Assembly: GCA_029204045.2 (NCBI GenBank)
Contig: CM055066.1
Location: 682,001 to 746,000 of the forward strand
Direction: 5' to 3'
DNA length: 64,000 nt
Source: Tillandsia leiboldiana
Lineage: Eukaryota > Streptophyta > Magnoliopsida > Poales > Bromeliaceae
This document shows, one piece after another, positions 16,817 through 29,790 of this stretch. Both the position numbers and the translations under genes were made by a program. The notes beneath the pieces are model-generated. The model did no database searches and was not told the origin of the DNA. It saw only the letters and a program-made list of their open reading frames with translations. Positions within the stretch are counted from its first letter, which is position 1, and every line of letters starts with the position of its first letter.

Positions 16817-16898
16817 ATCCACACTGCAATCTTTTATAAGCCAAAGGAGTCTTTTTGTTTTGTTTTTTCATTTTTATTCTTTAGATTAGAATTGCGAG
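15986..16898. other. Intergenic, upstream of the amino acid transporter
   Basis: AT-rich with no supported gene. A long A-tract lies at about 16784-16808, shortly before the transporter start. Confidence 0.5.
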
Positions 16899-17110
16899 AT
16901 GAAGAAGGATGAGGAGACCGGGCCCGACCGCGGGTTTGAGTTCGAGACCGACGACGAGGAGAACCAGGCACACCATGGCGAGGGATCCGACTATTCGCGG
17001 TCGTCGTCGGCCTCCGGCTCCCCCTCCTCGGCGCATTCCTCCGACTACGGTGACAATGAGGGTGGGCCCAGCTCTTACCAGCCCTCATGGCCACAGAGTT
17101 ACAGGTACGT

Positions 17111-17187
<77 letters not shown>

Positions 17188-17650
17188 GCACACACACATA
17201 CACATTTCTAGTTGTACATTCTCCTTCATCTCTACATGCATTTTCCTTTTTTTTTTTTTTCAATTTTTTGGTACAAATACAGATAGCTTGGAAATGTTGT
17301 TGGTAGTATATAGGGATGCCTCTTTTTTTTTTTCTTTTTTTCTTTTTTTATTTTTTTGAAAGGAATATAACATTCTATTCGTTTCGTTTATTTTTAAAAT
17401 AAATTTAGCTAAAACTGTAAAGTAACTAAGTTTCAAACCGAATCTCAAGTATTAACCACCAAATCGTTTACCAGTTTTAAATATACGAATGCATTGTTGG
17501 GATGAAGAACTTTACGATCCTAGCGTTTTTGTAAAATATATATATAACACGAGATATAAAAATATGAACGTATATATATATTCATTTTTATTTTGTACTC
17601 CGTCTAATTAATAAAGTTACGAGAGATAATAATTTACTCTTACTTGGATT

Positions 17651-17725
<75 letters not shown>

Positions 17726-17803
17726 GAAGAAAAAAATTGTTATTATTATTTTCACAAATAGAGAGAACTCTTTTTTTTTTTTTTTTGGTTCTCTTCACTC
17801 AAA

Positions 17804-17890
<87 letters not shown>

Positions 17891-20800
17891 CATGCGTTTT
17901 ACAGAATGCATTGCTGCATAAACAGCTCCTGAAAGAACAATCAACGGAAAAAAGAAAAAAAGGAAAAGTACAAAATTACAAGTTGTTTAGTTTGTAAAAC
18001 TGCATGTAATGGTAAGAATGTTCTTTCACGAACAAATATGAAACACCGCTGCCTTGCACCAGTACCAGCAATATCTAAACAAATTTCCTTTTTTTGATTC
18101 ATTTTTTCCTTTTGATTTTTGTTCTTCTTGTTGTGCTAGGCAATCGATCGATATGTTGAGCGCAGTGCCGTCGCCGAGGGTGGGCAACTTCTTGGCGGCG
18201 GGGTCGAGCCTGATGCAGGTTGGCGCGTCGCTATCGTTCCTGCGCGCAGGCTCGACCACGTTGCCTCCTCCGGAGGACGTGACGGCCACCGCCTCCCTCC
18301 TCGCGAAGCCTCCCCTCGTCGTCTCCTCCCCCTCCGCTCACGCCCACGTCCACGCCCACGCCCACGCCCACGCTCACGCCCACGCCCACGCCCACGGCGA
18401 TGCCTCCTACTGCGGCGCCCCTCTATCACCCTCGACCATCCCCGCCAAGGCCTCCTTCCTCAAATCCTCCTACTGCGAATTGCCTCCCTCGCTGCAGTGC
18501 TCCACAGCTCAAGCCATCGTCAACGGTATCGCCGTCCTCCTCCTCTAAAACACGGTTAAAACGTATGCGACGAGCTCAAACTATGAACCGTTTTGAGACG
18601 ACTTTGCATCATTTGATGATGCTCTTGTTAGAGATAATGCTAATTAGTTAGAATTAAATTATCTAAGATATTTGATTAGTTAAATTTTGATAAAGATAAA
18701 TCTAATTAGATAGAATATTTAATTAGAATAGAATTTTGTATAATAATCTATAAATAGATAGATCGTCAATGAAGCCGCTAATTAGTGAGGCTAAAAGAAA
18801 GACGCGAGGACATTAAGTTATTTCTTTAATAAAGTCAAGTTTAATTTGCTTCTACCATAATGTACCAGATTTTTTATTATTTGTCTTTCTCTCTTCTATT
18901 TTTCATTCTATTTTTGTAAAAATTTCTATATACCATAACAAGTATATAGAAAATATTTTGAGGCCCATTACCGTAACGAGAGTCACTTACGTGAACGGTG
19001 AACTGAACACTTAAATTTTGTATCTAAAAATCACGGATTCAAAGGTGTTATGTAGCCGTCTCAAAATTGGTTATAGTTCGAGTCGCTTCGGTGCATTTAA
19101 TTATCCTAATTAAAATCTTCTCCTTTTGTTTGCAATTTTTTATATGATTTTACTGAATTCCTACTAGAAGGGTGATATAACACTGTTGCTCACCAAAGCT
19201 TAATTTTGTTACAATTGAGTGACTAAACCTTATGTTTTGCTTCAATATTGAGTCACCATGTCCAACTTTGTTACTTTTCCTAACAATCCGGTATGATGAT
19301 CGTATGGCAACTGATTTAGCTATCATATTATTTATTGACTAATATATATAGTTCAACTGCAATGTCATCTTCAGGGTATATATATCTAATGGGGATTGCT
19401 TAGTAATTTATTCACTACTCATAAACAATTAACACATCTTTGCCTGATGAATATACTTTGCCAAGCAGCTATTATGTTGTCTTGGATATCAAAATTATGT
19501 AATCATCAATAGAGTACTAAAGTTTATGGACTCTTCAGGAATCAATGTTCTTTGTGGAGTGGGAATTCTCACTACCCCTTATGCAATCAAAGAAGGTGGA
19601 TGGTTGGGCATGTTCTTACTATTTGCGCTTGGCGGCATCTCCTGCTACACCGGAATCTTGCTAAAGAAATGCTTGGATAGCTCTCCTGGATTAGTGACTT
19701 ATCCCGATATCGGACAGGCCGCGTTCGGAATAACTGGCAGATTATGCATATCTGTAATCCTCTGCACAACTCACATCTTCATGTTAATTTACTGTTCTAT
19801 GACACCAACACTAACAACTTACTTCAAATTTGTTTTGCTCATTTACTGTTAACATTTATTTTTTTTTCACTTCTTTGCTGCAGATTGTGCTTTACCTAGA
19901 GCTTTATGTGAGTAAAGTGGATTGCTCTTCTTTAAAATCAGTCAAATTTTATTCTTTTTTCTTTCCTCTATATATATTCTTCTTTTCTTCTAATAATTTC
20001 TAAGGAGTCAGCAACCATTTTATCTAGGCATGTTGTGTGGAGTACATTACTCTGGTGAGTGATAGCTTGACGTCGATATTCCCCCATGCCCATGTAAATT
20101 TCATGGGAGTTGTTCTAACTCCTCATCAGCTATTCGCTATATCGACGGCTGTCGCAGTTCTCCCCACTGTTTGGCTCAGGAACCTTAGTTTGCTGTCATA
20201 TCTTTCAGGTGATGATCGCCTTAAATCTACCAGGAATTTCATTTCCAGTGGAGAAAATTGTCAGAAACCTCCGCTGTAGTATAGCCTGATTCTACTTTAC
20301 TACCGCGTGGTTCAAACCGTAGCATTTCATTAACTTATAGTTGCCATTATGATTTTCCACAAGGACAACTTGGTATGTGGCAGTTCCTAAATATATTATG
20401 GTTTATAATGTTTTAATGAGCCACTTGATCGTCATGTTGCTATTTTAAATGGATATATAAGCAACAAAACCGGAACAAAATCGTGTTTCTGACGGTCAGC
20501 AATGTAATTGGAGCCAAACAAATCGATCTTAAATGTTATTCTTCGCAGCCGGAGGAGTCGTCGCCTCATTGGTCGTGGTCCTCTGCTTGTTTTGGGTGGG
20601 TGTGGTAGATGGAGTTGGGTTCCGACCGTCCGGGACTGCATTGGATCTCTCCAACCTCCCGGTCGCACTCGGGTTATACGGTTTCTGCTATTCGGGCCAT
20701 TCCGTTTTTCCTAACATATATTCTTCGATGAAAAGGCGCTCGCAATTTCCAGTAGTTCTGATATTCTGGTAGCCTATCATTCATTATCTTTTCAATCTTT

Positions 20801-21449
20801 ACAATTGCTGATTTACATTTTACAACATAAATAACAAATTCTCTAGTTGGATGATCTAGAATTGAATTATGCTTTACTATATGATGTTCTTTTTTTGGTA
20901 CAGTTTTCTCCTATGCACAATTCTATATGCCGGAGTTGCTGCCGCGGGGTTTACGATGTTCGGCGAAACAACCAAGTCTCAGTTTACACTAAATATGCCA
21001 CAGCAGTATCTATCTTCGAAACTAGCAGTTTGGACGACGGTATACATTTTTACACTAGCTCAAGATCTCTTTCTACTCGTCGAAAACGTAATATTCATTT
21101 CGATTTAGCAAATGTTTTGTTTGAACATTTGTTTGTAATTATCTGTGATTTGCCATGTTTCAGGTAGTAAACCCAATCACGAAATACGCGTTGACGATGA
21201 CTCCTGTTGCATTGTGCCTGGAGGAGCTCTTACCTTCAACTCAGCAATCTTATTTGATTGCGGTGTCAATTAGAACAGCTCTGGTTATTTCAACTGTGAT
21301 TGTTGCTCTTGCTGTTCCTTTTTTTGGTGAGAAACTTCGCGCGCATACATATTTTCTTTACAAAAGGGAAATATACATATCTATACACCTCAAAAATCAT
21401 GTAAATTTTGACATTTTGTATACATCTTCTCATATGCAACAAAAGTATG

Positions 21450-21480
<31 letters not shown>

Positions 21481-22055
21481 GATAACCTGAAGAATATTTA
21501 CTTCAATTCCTTCTTATATGCAGCTTTACCGAATATTCTTGTTCCAACTGTGACTAAAATAATATACATTGAACTCTTTTAATTACAACTGGGCTTAACT
21601 AGTAAAATTATCGTTTGATGTGCTTCTTTTTCCAGGTTTTGTCATGGCATTACTGGGGTCTGTTTTTACCATGCTGGTGGTAAGCTTGTCATTTTTTTTT
21701 TCTCTTACTTTAACTAAAAATTAGACAGAAACACGCATTAATAATTACTGTGTTGCATGTATCTTATCAGGCTCTGATTTTACCCTGCTTATGCTATCTT
21801 ACAATCCAGCGAAGATCACTAAATCTTTTACAGGTAATTCAATCTTTGTTATTACTGTTCATGTTTCTCTTCTAATCACAATACTAATTAGTCTTAGGAT
21901 TCTCTCTTTTTTTACCCTGTATGCAAATTTACGAAAAATTTCGTGCTGTTTTTCAGATATGTGTGTGCATTGTGATTATAATGGTTGGAGTGGTATGTTC
22001 CTGCATCGGCTCATACTCCTCAATTATGCAGATGATTGATGCCAAAAAAAATTAG
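16899..22055 (+). CDS. AVT1-type vacuolar amino acid transporter (AAAP family)
   Basis: Eleven coding exons: 16899-17104, 18140-18525, 19539-19753, 19884-19907, 20028-20208, 20549-20768, 20904-21039, 21164-21326, 21636-21679, 21771-21833 and 21957-22055. All joins are GT-AG and in frame; the product is 578 residues. Residues 1-196 are a hydrophilic, acidic/Ser-rich cytosolic tail with the conserved SWPQSYRQSIDM, ending in the AVNG/IVNG entry to the transporter core. The core starts GINVLCGVGILTTPYAIKEGGW and continues with the usual 10-11 helices (AAAP/Aa_trans domain). AVT1 members exchange neutral amino acids across the tonoplast; substrate here is inferred. Exon 4 is a 24-bp microexon (IVLYLELY). 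The tail holds a Cys-poor His-Ala repeat at 135-154 that I do not know from relatives. Intron 1 contains three long (AT)n tracts. Confidence 0.93.
17114..17182. repeat. (AT)n microsatellite, intron 1 of AVT1-type gene
   Basis: About 69 bp of AT dinucleotides starting nine bases after the 5' splice site of intron 1. Confidence 0.95.
17654..17721. repeat. (AT)n microsatellite, intron 1 of AVT1-type gene
   Basis: About 68 bp of AT dinucleotides, second tract in the same intron. Confidence 0.95.
17811..17889. repeat. (AT)n microsatellite, intron 1 of AVT1-type gene
   Basis: About 79 bp of AT dinucleotides, third tract in the same intron. Confidence 0.95.
18336..18395 (+). repeat. Coding hexanucleotide repeat giving a His-Ala run
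   Basis: Ten repeats of GCCCAC-like hexamers encode alternating Ala/His (one Val) at residues 135-154 of the transporter, with ten histidines in 20 residues. It is in frame and lies in the predicted cytosolic N-terminal tail. Confidence 0.95.
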
Positions 22056-23675
22056 TTTTTTCCATAATCATTTTTTTTACCTGCTGTACTTAAGAAGTGC
22101 GTAGTGGATAGAGGAAAAGTTAGCATCAAAGCTGTTAAGTGAATTATGTAAAGAACAAAGGAAACCGCGAAAAAATAATCCAAAGGAAATTTTGAGATGA
22201 ACATAATCCCTGAATGGTTTTTTTTTTTTTTTTTTTTTTTTTTGAAGCATAGTTTGAATGATGGGTACAGCAATCTAAATAATACTGAAGCTTGCTTATT
22301 AAATTGCACTTAATTTTTATTCTAAACCCAAAATATGAGAGGGAAACATTGCACAATGAGTTGTTCCTCTCCACCGTTAAATAACATAGCGTTCCATAAC
22401 TATCTCCACCACTGTAAACTATTTCGAGTGTGATCCATATCGAGTCCTTGTGCTATAGAGCTACTGTACTCTGTAGAGTCTTTGGTATTTATAAATTATT
22501 TTTAAAATTAATTTTATATAAATTTCTGTAAGTATATTTTTATATTTATTTTTTCAAAAGTCTTAACTTATTTATATATAATTCTCTGATTTATTATTAT
22601 TAATTTATTATTTATTTTTTAATCAAATATTAGTAAAATGTTAATTTTATTTTTATAAATATGTCTTTCTAAACGTTTCAATTATTAAAAAATATATTTA
22701 CAATTAAATATAAAATTTTTTAAAATAAAAAGATAATTTTATCTCACTCACTAACGTATTTATATGATTAACTATATTTTTTCTAACGGATATTAAATTA
22801 AATGTACATCTTACACTCTATCTATTATTAAAAAATATATTTACGATTAAATATAAAATTTTAAAAAATAAAAAAATAATTTTATCTTATTTATTAACAT
22901 ATTTATATGATTAACTATATTTTTTTCTAACGAATATTAAATTAAATATACATCTTACATTTGAAAAAATCTCCACCGCATAATATGAATAGGGTATATA
23001 TATCGTACATCCGAATATATATAAAATTAATTCTGATTTTTAATAATAAAATTACAAATCTAAAATTTATTTTTAAATAATTTAAAAATAAATAATAATA
23101 ATAATAAAGTATAATCTTATTTGGGTGTAAATTTAGTATTTTTCAAACAAATATTTATTGTACTAATTAAAATATTATTTATCTCGACTTCCGATACAAA
23201 AAGTGAGCGACAAGCACCGACACTCATACGTTACTATGACGTGATCCCGTCTCAGTAAAGCCTTCTTCAATACGTTATCCCAATTCACGCTCTGAATTCC
23301 ACTGCATGGTAATTAATTAACTAAAGTAAATGCTCAAAAAGGAAAGAAAAAAAAATCAGTAAATAAAACAAAAGACCTAAACCTACAAAAAAAAAAAAAA
23401 AAAAACAAACAAACAAATTTGGATCATACAATTCAAAATTTCTGCTTCACAGTGTACACAAACAGCAAAACAGATCAAAGAGAAATTTCTTAAAAAGAAA
23501 AAGGAAAATACCCTAAATAATACATTTTTACATGTGCAATAAAAGAAACACTAAAAAAAAAAAAAAAGGAGAGAGAGAAGGATAAAATTTTGTTTAATTT
23601 TCAATTAATTATTCAATTAATCGACCCTTTCCTCCTTGGACGGCTAGGAAGGCCCATCACGCAGGCCGAACCGGG
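22056..23675. other. AT-rich intergenic region between AVT1-type and RTFL genes
   Basis: No gene is supported. A T-tract lies at about 22219-22243. Two diverged copies of a 143-bp AT-rich unit sit at about 22681-22823 and 22824-22966; the units end in TACATCTTACA. A-tracts lie near 23386-23404 and 23554-23567. Confidence 0.6.
22681..22966. repeat. Tandem duplication, period 143 bp
   Basis: The unit beginning ATTATTAAAAAATATATTTA at 22681 recurs at 22824 with about ninety percent match by eye. Both contain TATTTATATGATTAACTATA. Two copies only. Confidence 0.75.
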
Positions 23676-23705
23676 CCGGGTCGGATCGGGTCGGGTCGGG
23701 TCGGG
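23676..23705. repeat. (GGGTC)n pentanucleotide repeat next to the RTFL stop codon
   Basis: Tandem CGGGT/GGGTC units lead up to the stop codon of the minus-strand RTFL gene, so they would lie in its 3' UTR. Confidence 0.7.
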
Positions 23706-23894
23706 TCAGGGGTAGTCGCGCCAACAGAGGAGCATGGTGACGCAGCGGCGCGCGATGTAGAAGCGGGCGCGCTGCTCCCGCACGAGGTCCACGCACCGCG
23801 CGGTGACCCGACCCGTTAAACTCACTCTCCTCCTCCCACTCCCCTCCTCCTTCGTTAGCTTCTTCAACTTCTCATCCATATTATACAACTCCAT
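23706..23894 (-). CDS. RTFL/DVL small polypeptide (ROTUNDIFOLIA-like / DEVIL)
   Basis: A single-exon 62-residue protein. The C-terminal part (residues 33-61) is the DVL domain: RCVDLVREQRARFYIARR then CVTMLLCWRD. This Arg/Cys/Trp pattern is diagnostic of the plant RTFL/DVL family. Members are plasma-membrane-associated peptides that limit cell proliferation along organ axes when overexpressed. The N-terminal half (Lys/Glu-rich) is variable, as in the family. The gene has a CT-rich leader and a TATA-like element about 95 bases upstream of the ATG. Typical members are 40-150 residues long, so this looks complete. Automated pipelines often miss genes this short. Confidence 0.92.
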   Translation of the reverse strand: MELYNMDEKLKKLTKEEGSGRRRVSLTGRVTARCVDLVREQRARFYIARRCVTMLLCWRDYP

Positions 23895-23988
23895 TACTAT
23901 AAACTCTCCCCCTCTCTCTCTCTCTCTCTTTGTGTCTCTAATTCTCTATTATGTATATGTGAAGAGGAAGTGTACGTGTGTTCTCGTT

Positions 23989-23996
23989 TATTTATA
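23989..23996 (-). promoter_or_regulatory. TATA box of the RTFL gene
   Basis: TATAAATA on the minus strand, 95 bases upstream of the RTFL start codon and followed by a CT-rich leader. Confidence 0.6.
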
Positions 23997-24146
23997 ATAG
24001 AAGAGAGAGAGAGAGAGCCATATATGATGTGTTTGAGGAGTAATAGTCCCAGTTTTTTTTTAAAACAAATTTAATGATTATTTGTGTGATGGGAAATCTC
24101 TCTGGTGATTACTGTTTTAAATAATGCACCCTGTTCCCAAGAATAA

Positions 24147-24170
24147 CGTCAGGGGGGGCCCCTTGACGTG
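24147..24170. promoter_or_regulatory. Inverted TGACG-containing palindrome upstream of RTFL
   Basis: ACGTCA-GGGG and CCCCTTGACGT arms flank a G-rich centre. TGACG is the core of TGA/bZIP sites, and TTGAC of W-boxes. It lies about 255 bases upstream of the RTFL start. Regulatory function is only suggested. Confidence 0.35.
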
Positions 24171-24381
24171 TTAAACAAATATATAAAGAAACTTAAATAA
24201 TAACAAAAGTCAATTATAAATATATATTCTAAACTTTTACTTTTTTTTTTTCTTTTTTTTTCTTTTTTTTTTTGATATGCACATACTTTTTAAATTTGGA
24301 TAATTAAATAGTCTAAATTTTACTGAACAACTGAATAAACTTATTTTATTCAATCAAAATATTAATTATACAATAATATTG

Positions 24382-24427
<46 letters not shown>

Positions 24428-25446
24428 GTGCATATTCTAAATTTTTACTATTGTTTGTGGTGAACAAATATATATTAAACGCTGTTATATCCAATTTTTA
24501 TAATTAGTTTTTTTTTTTCCTGTTGTTTCCCCAGGATATCTCATTGGATTCCTTTAACTGCAGGGTGTATATTAGATTACATTGGAGTGCTCAAGGAAAA
24601 AAAAAAAACTCCAAAATATGTTTTAAGCCAAAATGGAAAAGGCACTGTAAAATAGACAGAGAGCTACAGGAGATTCCATCTCTTTCTACTGTTGTCTCAA
24701 GTCGATCCCTTGGCTCTTATTGATTACTTTACAAAATTATTTATGAATTTTGATTTAATTTACTTTATGAAGTTCAATTTTTTTTAAAAAAAACTTGCTT
24801 GTTATCAGTTAAATTTTTAAATTGAAGTTGAAAATCTAATAAAGGTGAGATTAAAATCTCACTAATATAGAAAGTGCAAGCAAAATATATGATACAATTA
24901 ATTTTTGTATAGAATTTTTATAACCACAACGCGACAATTAGATAACAAAATCCGTGCATGATTTTTTTTTTAAAAAAAAAAATACTAAAAATTGCGTGCA
25001 AAAATAATTGAAAAAATAATAGAAGAGAAATATGTTCTCGCACAGGGCTCATGAGACGGTGGACCAAAATGCTGATGTGTATCCACGAATGATCGACCAA
25101 TTCGAGTGTTCCACGTGGACATTTCTGAGTGGAGGAGGGGCCACGCAAAAAGGACGTAACGGGCACCGGTCGTGTCGGTCACCGACATATGTTGCGACAC
25201 ATCACGGACTCGCGACAGAGCGCGGGATTAACCCCCATGTAGGGACGCTAATTTTATTTATTTATTAATATTCATAAATATTAAATATTAAAAATATTTT
25301 TGCCATAGCTTGTACAATAATTAAGATTCCAATTTGAAATCTTAATTTATTAAATATAAAAATATTATTTTCTATTATTTATTATTTAGTATGGCACCGA
25401 TCCGATAAAAAAATTTCAAATCTAAATATAAAAATTAATATAAAAG

Positions 25447-25488
<42 letters not shown>

Positions 25489-26162
25489 CAACTTAATTTT
25501 TTTTAAAAAATAATTATTTTATATTATTTAACATAAATACCAATCATTAATTCTTTTATTATTTTATTAAAAATAACGCTGATCAACACAGAGGTGTATG
25601 AGAAGTGGTGTGACAAAATTCCTTTTGATAGATCGACCAAAGTCATTAATCATTCACCCTTAATATATACGTGCACTTAATAATAATTTATCTTATACAG
25701 CATAGGGCTACTATACTCTTATAAGTATAAATTTTTTTATACTTATAATTTTTTTATCCTTAAATAAATGAAGGAATGTGCGGTTAAGATGATAATGGTC
25801 CCCCTAAAATTTATTAGATTATTAAAAAAATAGTATAAATTTTAGAAATTACTATAATTCTAACCGCATATTTTTTCATCCAAAAGATAAAAATTTACGA
25901 GTATACAAAAATTTTACTCATCAACATATAATAGCCGGACCCATGTAATTATAGTCTTAGTGCTTTATTCTATAATAACATAAAGAACCCAAAATCTCAT
26001 TATTATTATATAAAAGATTGAGCTTATTCCTACATCTGAAACATGTCTAGGTACGCTCGATCGTATGTCCCTGGCATGGCATGGCCCCATGTGCAATGGA
26101 TTAATAAGCTTCTTTGATTACTTACTATAAAGAGACCTGGCAATGTATAACCAACTCTTAGG
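24171..26162. other. AT-rich intergenic region
   Basis: No supported gene. It has (AT)n runs at about 24389-24423 and 25451-25484 and poly(T) near 24241-24272. A GC-richer patch at 25030-25230 has an open frame with no recognisable product. Confidence 0.5.
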
Positions 26163-26975
26163 TACCGCTTGGTTCGAAAATTATAAATTTGGAGATAAAT
26201 TTTTTTATTTTTGTAATAACTTGCCGTTCCAGAATAGTCAGGGATAAAAAAAATTAATGTTTGGTTTGCAAAATTGTTATTTTTAGGAATAGCTAAAATT
26301 GTGTTTGGTTTATTTCTTTGAATAAGCGAGAATAATAAAAAATTAAGAGTACTTATAATTTTAAAATAATAATATTTTATCTAATTAATTAATATAAAAT
26401 ATTAATTAAATAATAATTAATATTTGTATAAATTAAAGTTTATATTTTAGTAAATAATACCATTTAATTTTTTAAAAATTAAAATTAAAAATTTTTAAAT
26501 TTGTATAAATTTTAAAATTTTAAAATTTATTAAAAACTAAAGTTATAAAATTTAAAATTTCCTTAAATTTAAAATTTTAAATTTTAATTATCTCGAAAAA
26601 TATGTAAAAAATGATACAAAAATTTTAATTTTTAAATTTGTATAAATTAAAATATTTCTATAAAAAATTTTAAAATTTATATATACAAAATTTGTAGAAA
26701 TTATAAATTTTAAAAAAATTAAAGTTACAAATTTTAAAATTTATAAAATAAAAAAAAAATTAAAATTTTATAAATTTAAATTTAATTTTTTTTAAAAAAA
26801 AGAAGATGGAAATAAGGTTGTTCCTTGTTCCTACAAATAGAAGAAATTATTATCCCCCATTCTTAACCGGCTATTCTAGAATAATCCTTTGAAAAGAAAT
26901 AACAAATCTTTTTATTTTTTTATTATGTTTGAAAGATAAATAAGAAATAAAAGAGTTATCCTTCTTTACCGTCCC
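26163..26975. mobile_element. Degenerate PIF/Harbinger-like element (same family as 49963-51065)
   Basis: It starts TTA|GGTACCGCTTGGTTCG and keeps the family's landmarks: GGAATAGCTAAAAT, GTGTTTGGTT, an A/T palindrome-rich core, and near the end TTCTTAACCGGCTATTCTAG and GTTATCCTTCTTTA. The terminal CCAAACG...CC motif at the right end is not recognisable, so that end is mutated or lost. Confidence 0.55.
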
Positions 26976-28441
26976 TGAATCTAAAAAAATCAAAAGATAC
27001 AGGCATAGGTCATGCATGTGCATGCATGCACAGTTCGGTGGACCAAAATAGAGATATTAGATACGTTTGTGTGTCCTGGGGAATGTCATGTGAATGGGCA
27101 CCCATTTGATCCAACATTGTGCCACGCAATTCAATATAAAATAATTTCAATATAAAAACGTTTTTTTGGATGTGGCTTGTGAAATGTGTCTCCAAATTTC
27201 TCTATATAAGTAAATATTGACGTTCCAAAAAACTTCGCCATATAAATTTTTTTTTATATTAAATTAATTTATTAAATAATAAATTTTATTATTATTTTAA
27301 AATTTTTTACATTTTAAAGCATCCAAATTTAAAAAATTTTGATATTTTAAAACGTCAGAAGATATTTTATCGACGGTTGGTATAAACATCGGTATATACG
27401 TGACGATTTTTCATTTGCCGACGTTTTAACCGGCACTTTTAAAATATTTTTAAACATCATTAAGTATAAAAAAAATATTCTTAAATATTATTTTTTTTTG
27501 TAGTGATTGAGTGCGGTGTATATAGGTGATGTATTTATATAATTGCTTCATATATTTATGTTTGGCACGTGCCTGTCGCAAAGTGAGCACGTGATACACA
27601 GAGTATATAGGAGAGGTAGTAATATTGATATGCGTGCATGGTAGAGTTTTGGCTTGTAAAATACAGTATTTTGAATCAAAAGTAGCTCTTAGACCCGACA
27701 ATTAATATCTTAACTACTCGAATTGAATTGCCTAATGTATTTTTAAACTTGATTAGTTTAATGACATCTTTGCTAAAGAACTCGCTGAATGTAATATCAA
27801 TACATGCGCAAGAGTATATATGCGGTTCACACGTGTGAAGATTATAAATTTCTTATTATCGGAGAAAAGAATGACGAACCTCCGATGTTCAGCTCATCGA
27901 ATGATCTCGAACAGAGTCAGAAAAAAACGAATGCATTGGAGCGAACAAAGATAGTGTTATCCTTTCGACATATCGTATCTTATAGACCTCATAGATGACT
28001 CTTTAGCGGCATGCGGTGAGGGAGCAAAGAGCCACCACAGCAATTCAATTGTTATATCCCTTTTGAAGCTCCACTTGATACGATGCATGTGATCTTCATC
28101 AGTAACACATACCTGAGATTAATTATTATAATATAGGTTTAAGTTATCACACTCCAAAGTATTGTAGAGGCCTCTAACACCAAGATAATTGAGAATGAAC
28201 TAGGGAATAAGATAGGACACTGAAGTATGGAACTAAAGGTTCTGATGATTTAATGTATAGTTAAAGTATGAGAATTGTTACATCACTAATTAAGTGGCCC
28301 ACATTATTCAAATTATACCAATAGGTACAATGAACAACTGACAAATTAAGTGTTTCCCTTTCGGTGATTTTACATCGTCGTTAGCTAATCTCTTCTTTTT
28401 TAGCTAATCTCTTCTTTTGTGCATAGCTAAAAGCAATTCTT

Positions 28442-28521
<80 letters not shown>

Positions 28522-29677
28522 TGCATGGTTCTCTAGTTAAGTAAAATAGTTGTTTAATATTTACATATATAGTTTCATATTTGGAGAGTTAAAAAGGGTT
28601 TATGAGAAAAATATGTATTGGAACTTTTACTGTGCATTTCCAACCACTGCTATCAAATTAAGCAAGTACTAAATTTCACATATTTATCACCAAAATCAAA
28701 TAATGAGCCTTTTGATAAAAGTGGGTTGGTTAAAGCAACTAATAAATGTATTAGGGGCTCAATCATTAAAATTAATAGGTTAGGGGTCGAAGTGAAAAGT
28801 AAAGTTGAGTGGCCCGGCCCAGAAAAACCAGCCCAAACCCATAGTTTCGTTGGTCCAGTTGTAACTTGTTATTGGGCCGGGCCCAGTCAACAGCGGGCCC
28901 CACCAATTGACACCGATCATGCGGTTCAATGAACTCGGTCAATGCTCGAACAGTCACATTAGAGGATCCAGTGACCTTCGCTGTGCACCGCGTGCTCCCG
29001 CAGGGGAATCCAAGGCACCACAATAAAGAGCTTCTCGTCCCACCCTATAATTTATTCCGTGAACCAAGCCCACCATGTCATCTGCGAACCATGCACCATG
29101 TAAATGTTTTTTTTTTTTTTTTTTTTTTGTGGGTTAAATTAACGACACATTTACTTGAAATATTAGTTATTTAATTTTAATCTGAATTCATAAAATGAAG
29201 ATAAAAATTCAACTCCGTACGGTTAATTGCTGACGTGGTGAACCAGGTCCATGAAGAAACCTTATACTTTCCCCCGGTTTCCACGTGCACCCGTGGGACC
29301 CACCCGTTGCGACAGCGACAGCCCAATCCCCTCTCCACCGTACACCTGTCACCCCTCATCTCCGCCAATCCCCATCGACGCCAACCCACCGTCCAAAAAC
29401 AGAATCCAATGAATTTTTTCTCCAAATAAAAATAAATAAATAAATCTCCCACCCCTCAAATTTTCACAATTTACAAAACTCCACCCCCAAAATTATTGCG
29501 GAGGAGTTTTAAATCCCCGAACCCCTCCAACACTTTTCCCGCTCTTTTCCACGCGGTTCCCGCGCTCTCTCAAATTTTCCAATCCAATCGGGCGCTGCCA
29601 CGTCGACGGCCCCGGATCGTTGTGGCTTCCCCAATACGCCCCAACACCCCACTCCTCAATCCTCTTCATTTTCGCTT
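26976..29677. other. Intergenic region upstream of the SIAMESE-related gene
   Basis: AT-rich sequence with no supported gene up to about 28.8 kb; a long (AT)n tract lies at 28445-28519. From about 28.8 kb it becomes GC-richer and contains G-box-like CACGTG (about 29282) and CCACGTCGAC (about 29598) motifs that probably belong to the SMR promoter. A T-tract lies at 29107-29128. Confidence 0.5.
28445..28519. repeat. (AT)n microsatellite
   Basis: About 75 bp of AT dinucleotides. Confidence 0.95.
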
Positions 29678-29679
29678 TA

Positions 29680-29719
<40 letters not shown>
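29678..29719 (+). promoter_or_regulatory. TATA box followed by (CT)n leader of the SMR gene
   Basis: TATAAAT at 29678-29684 runs straight into a (CT)n tract (29685-29719), a common plant core-promoter/leader arrangement. The start codon is 113 bases downstream of the TATA start. Confidence 0.65.
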
Positions 29720-29723
<4 letters not shown>

Positions 29724-29790
29724 CTCTTCCCTCCCATAACCCATTTGAAAAACAAAAACAAAGAATCATTTTGGGCTCTTACGGTGATCA

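Noticed and set aside
17087..17921. Open frames made of alternating Tyr and Ile (and similar at 45705 and 60974)
   Set aside because: They are translations of (AT)n microsatellites and have no coding signal.
24523..24723. 66-codon open frame upstream of nothing recognisable
   Set aside because: No motif, no splice partners, and an A-tract within; treated as chance.
25032..25268. 78-codon frame in a GC-richer patch
   Set aside because: No known domain on either strand; the patch may be an old transposon piece.
28618..28932. 104-codon frame before the SMR promoter
   Set aside because: No motif; overlaps a likely promoter region with GGCCC-type motifs.
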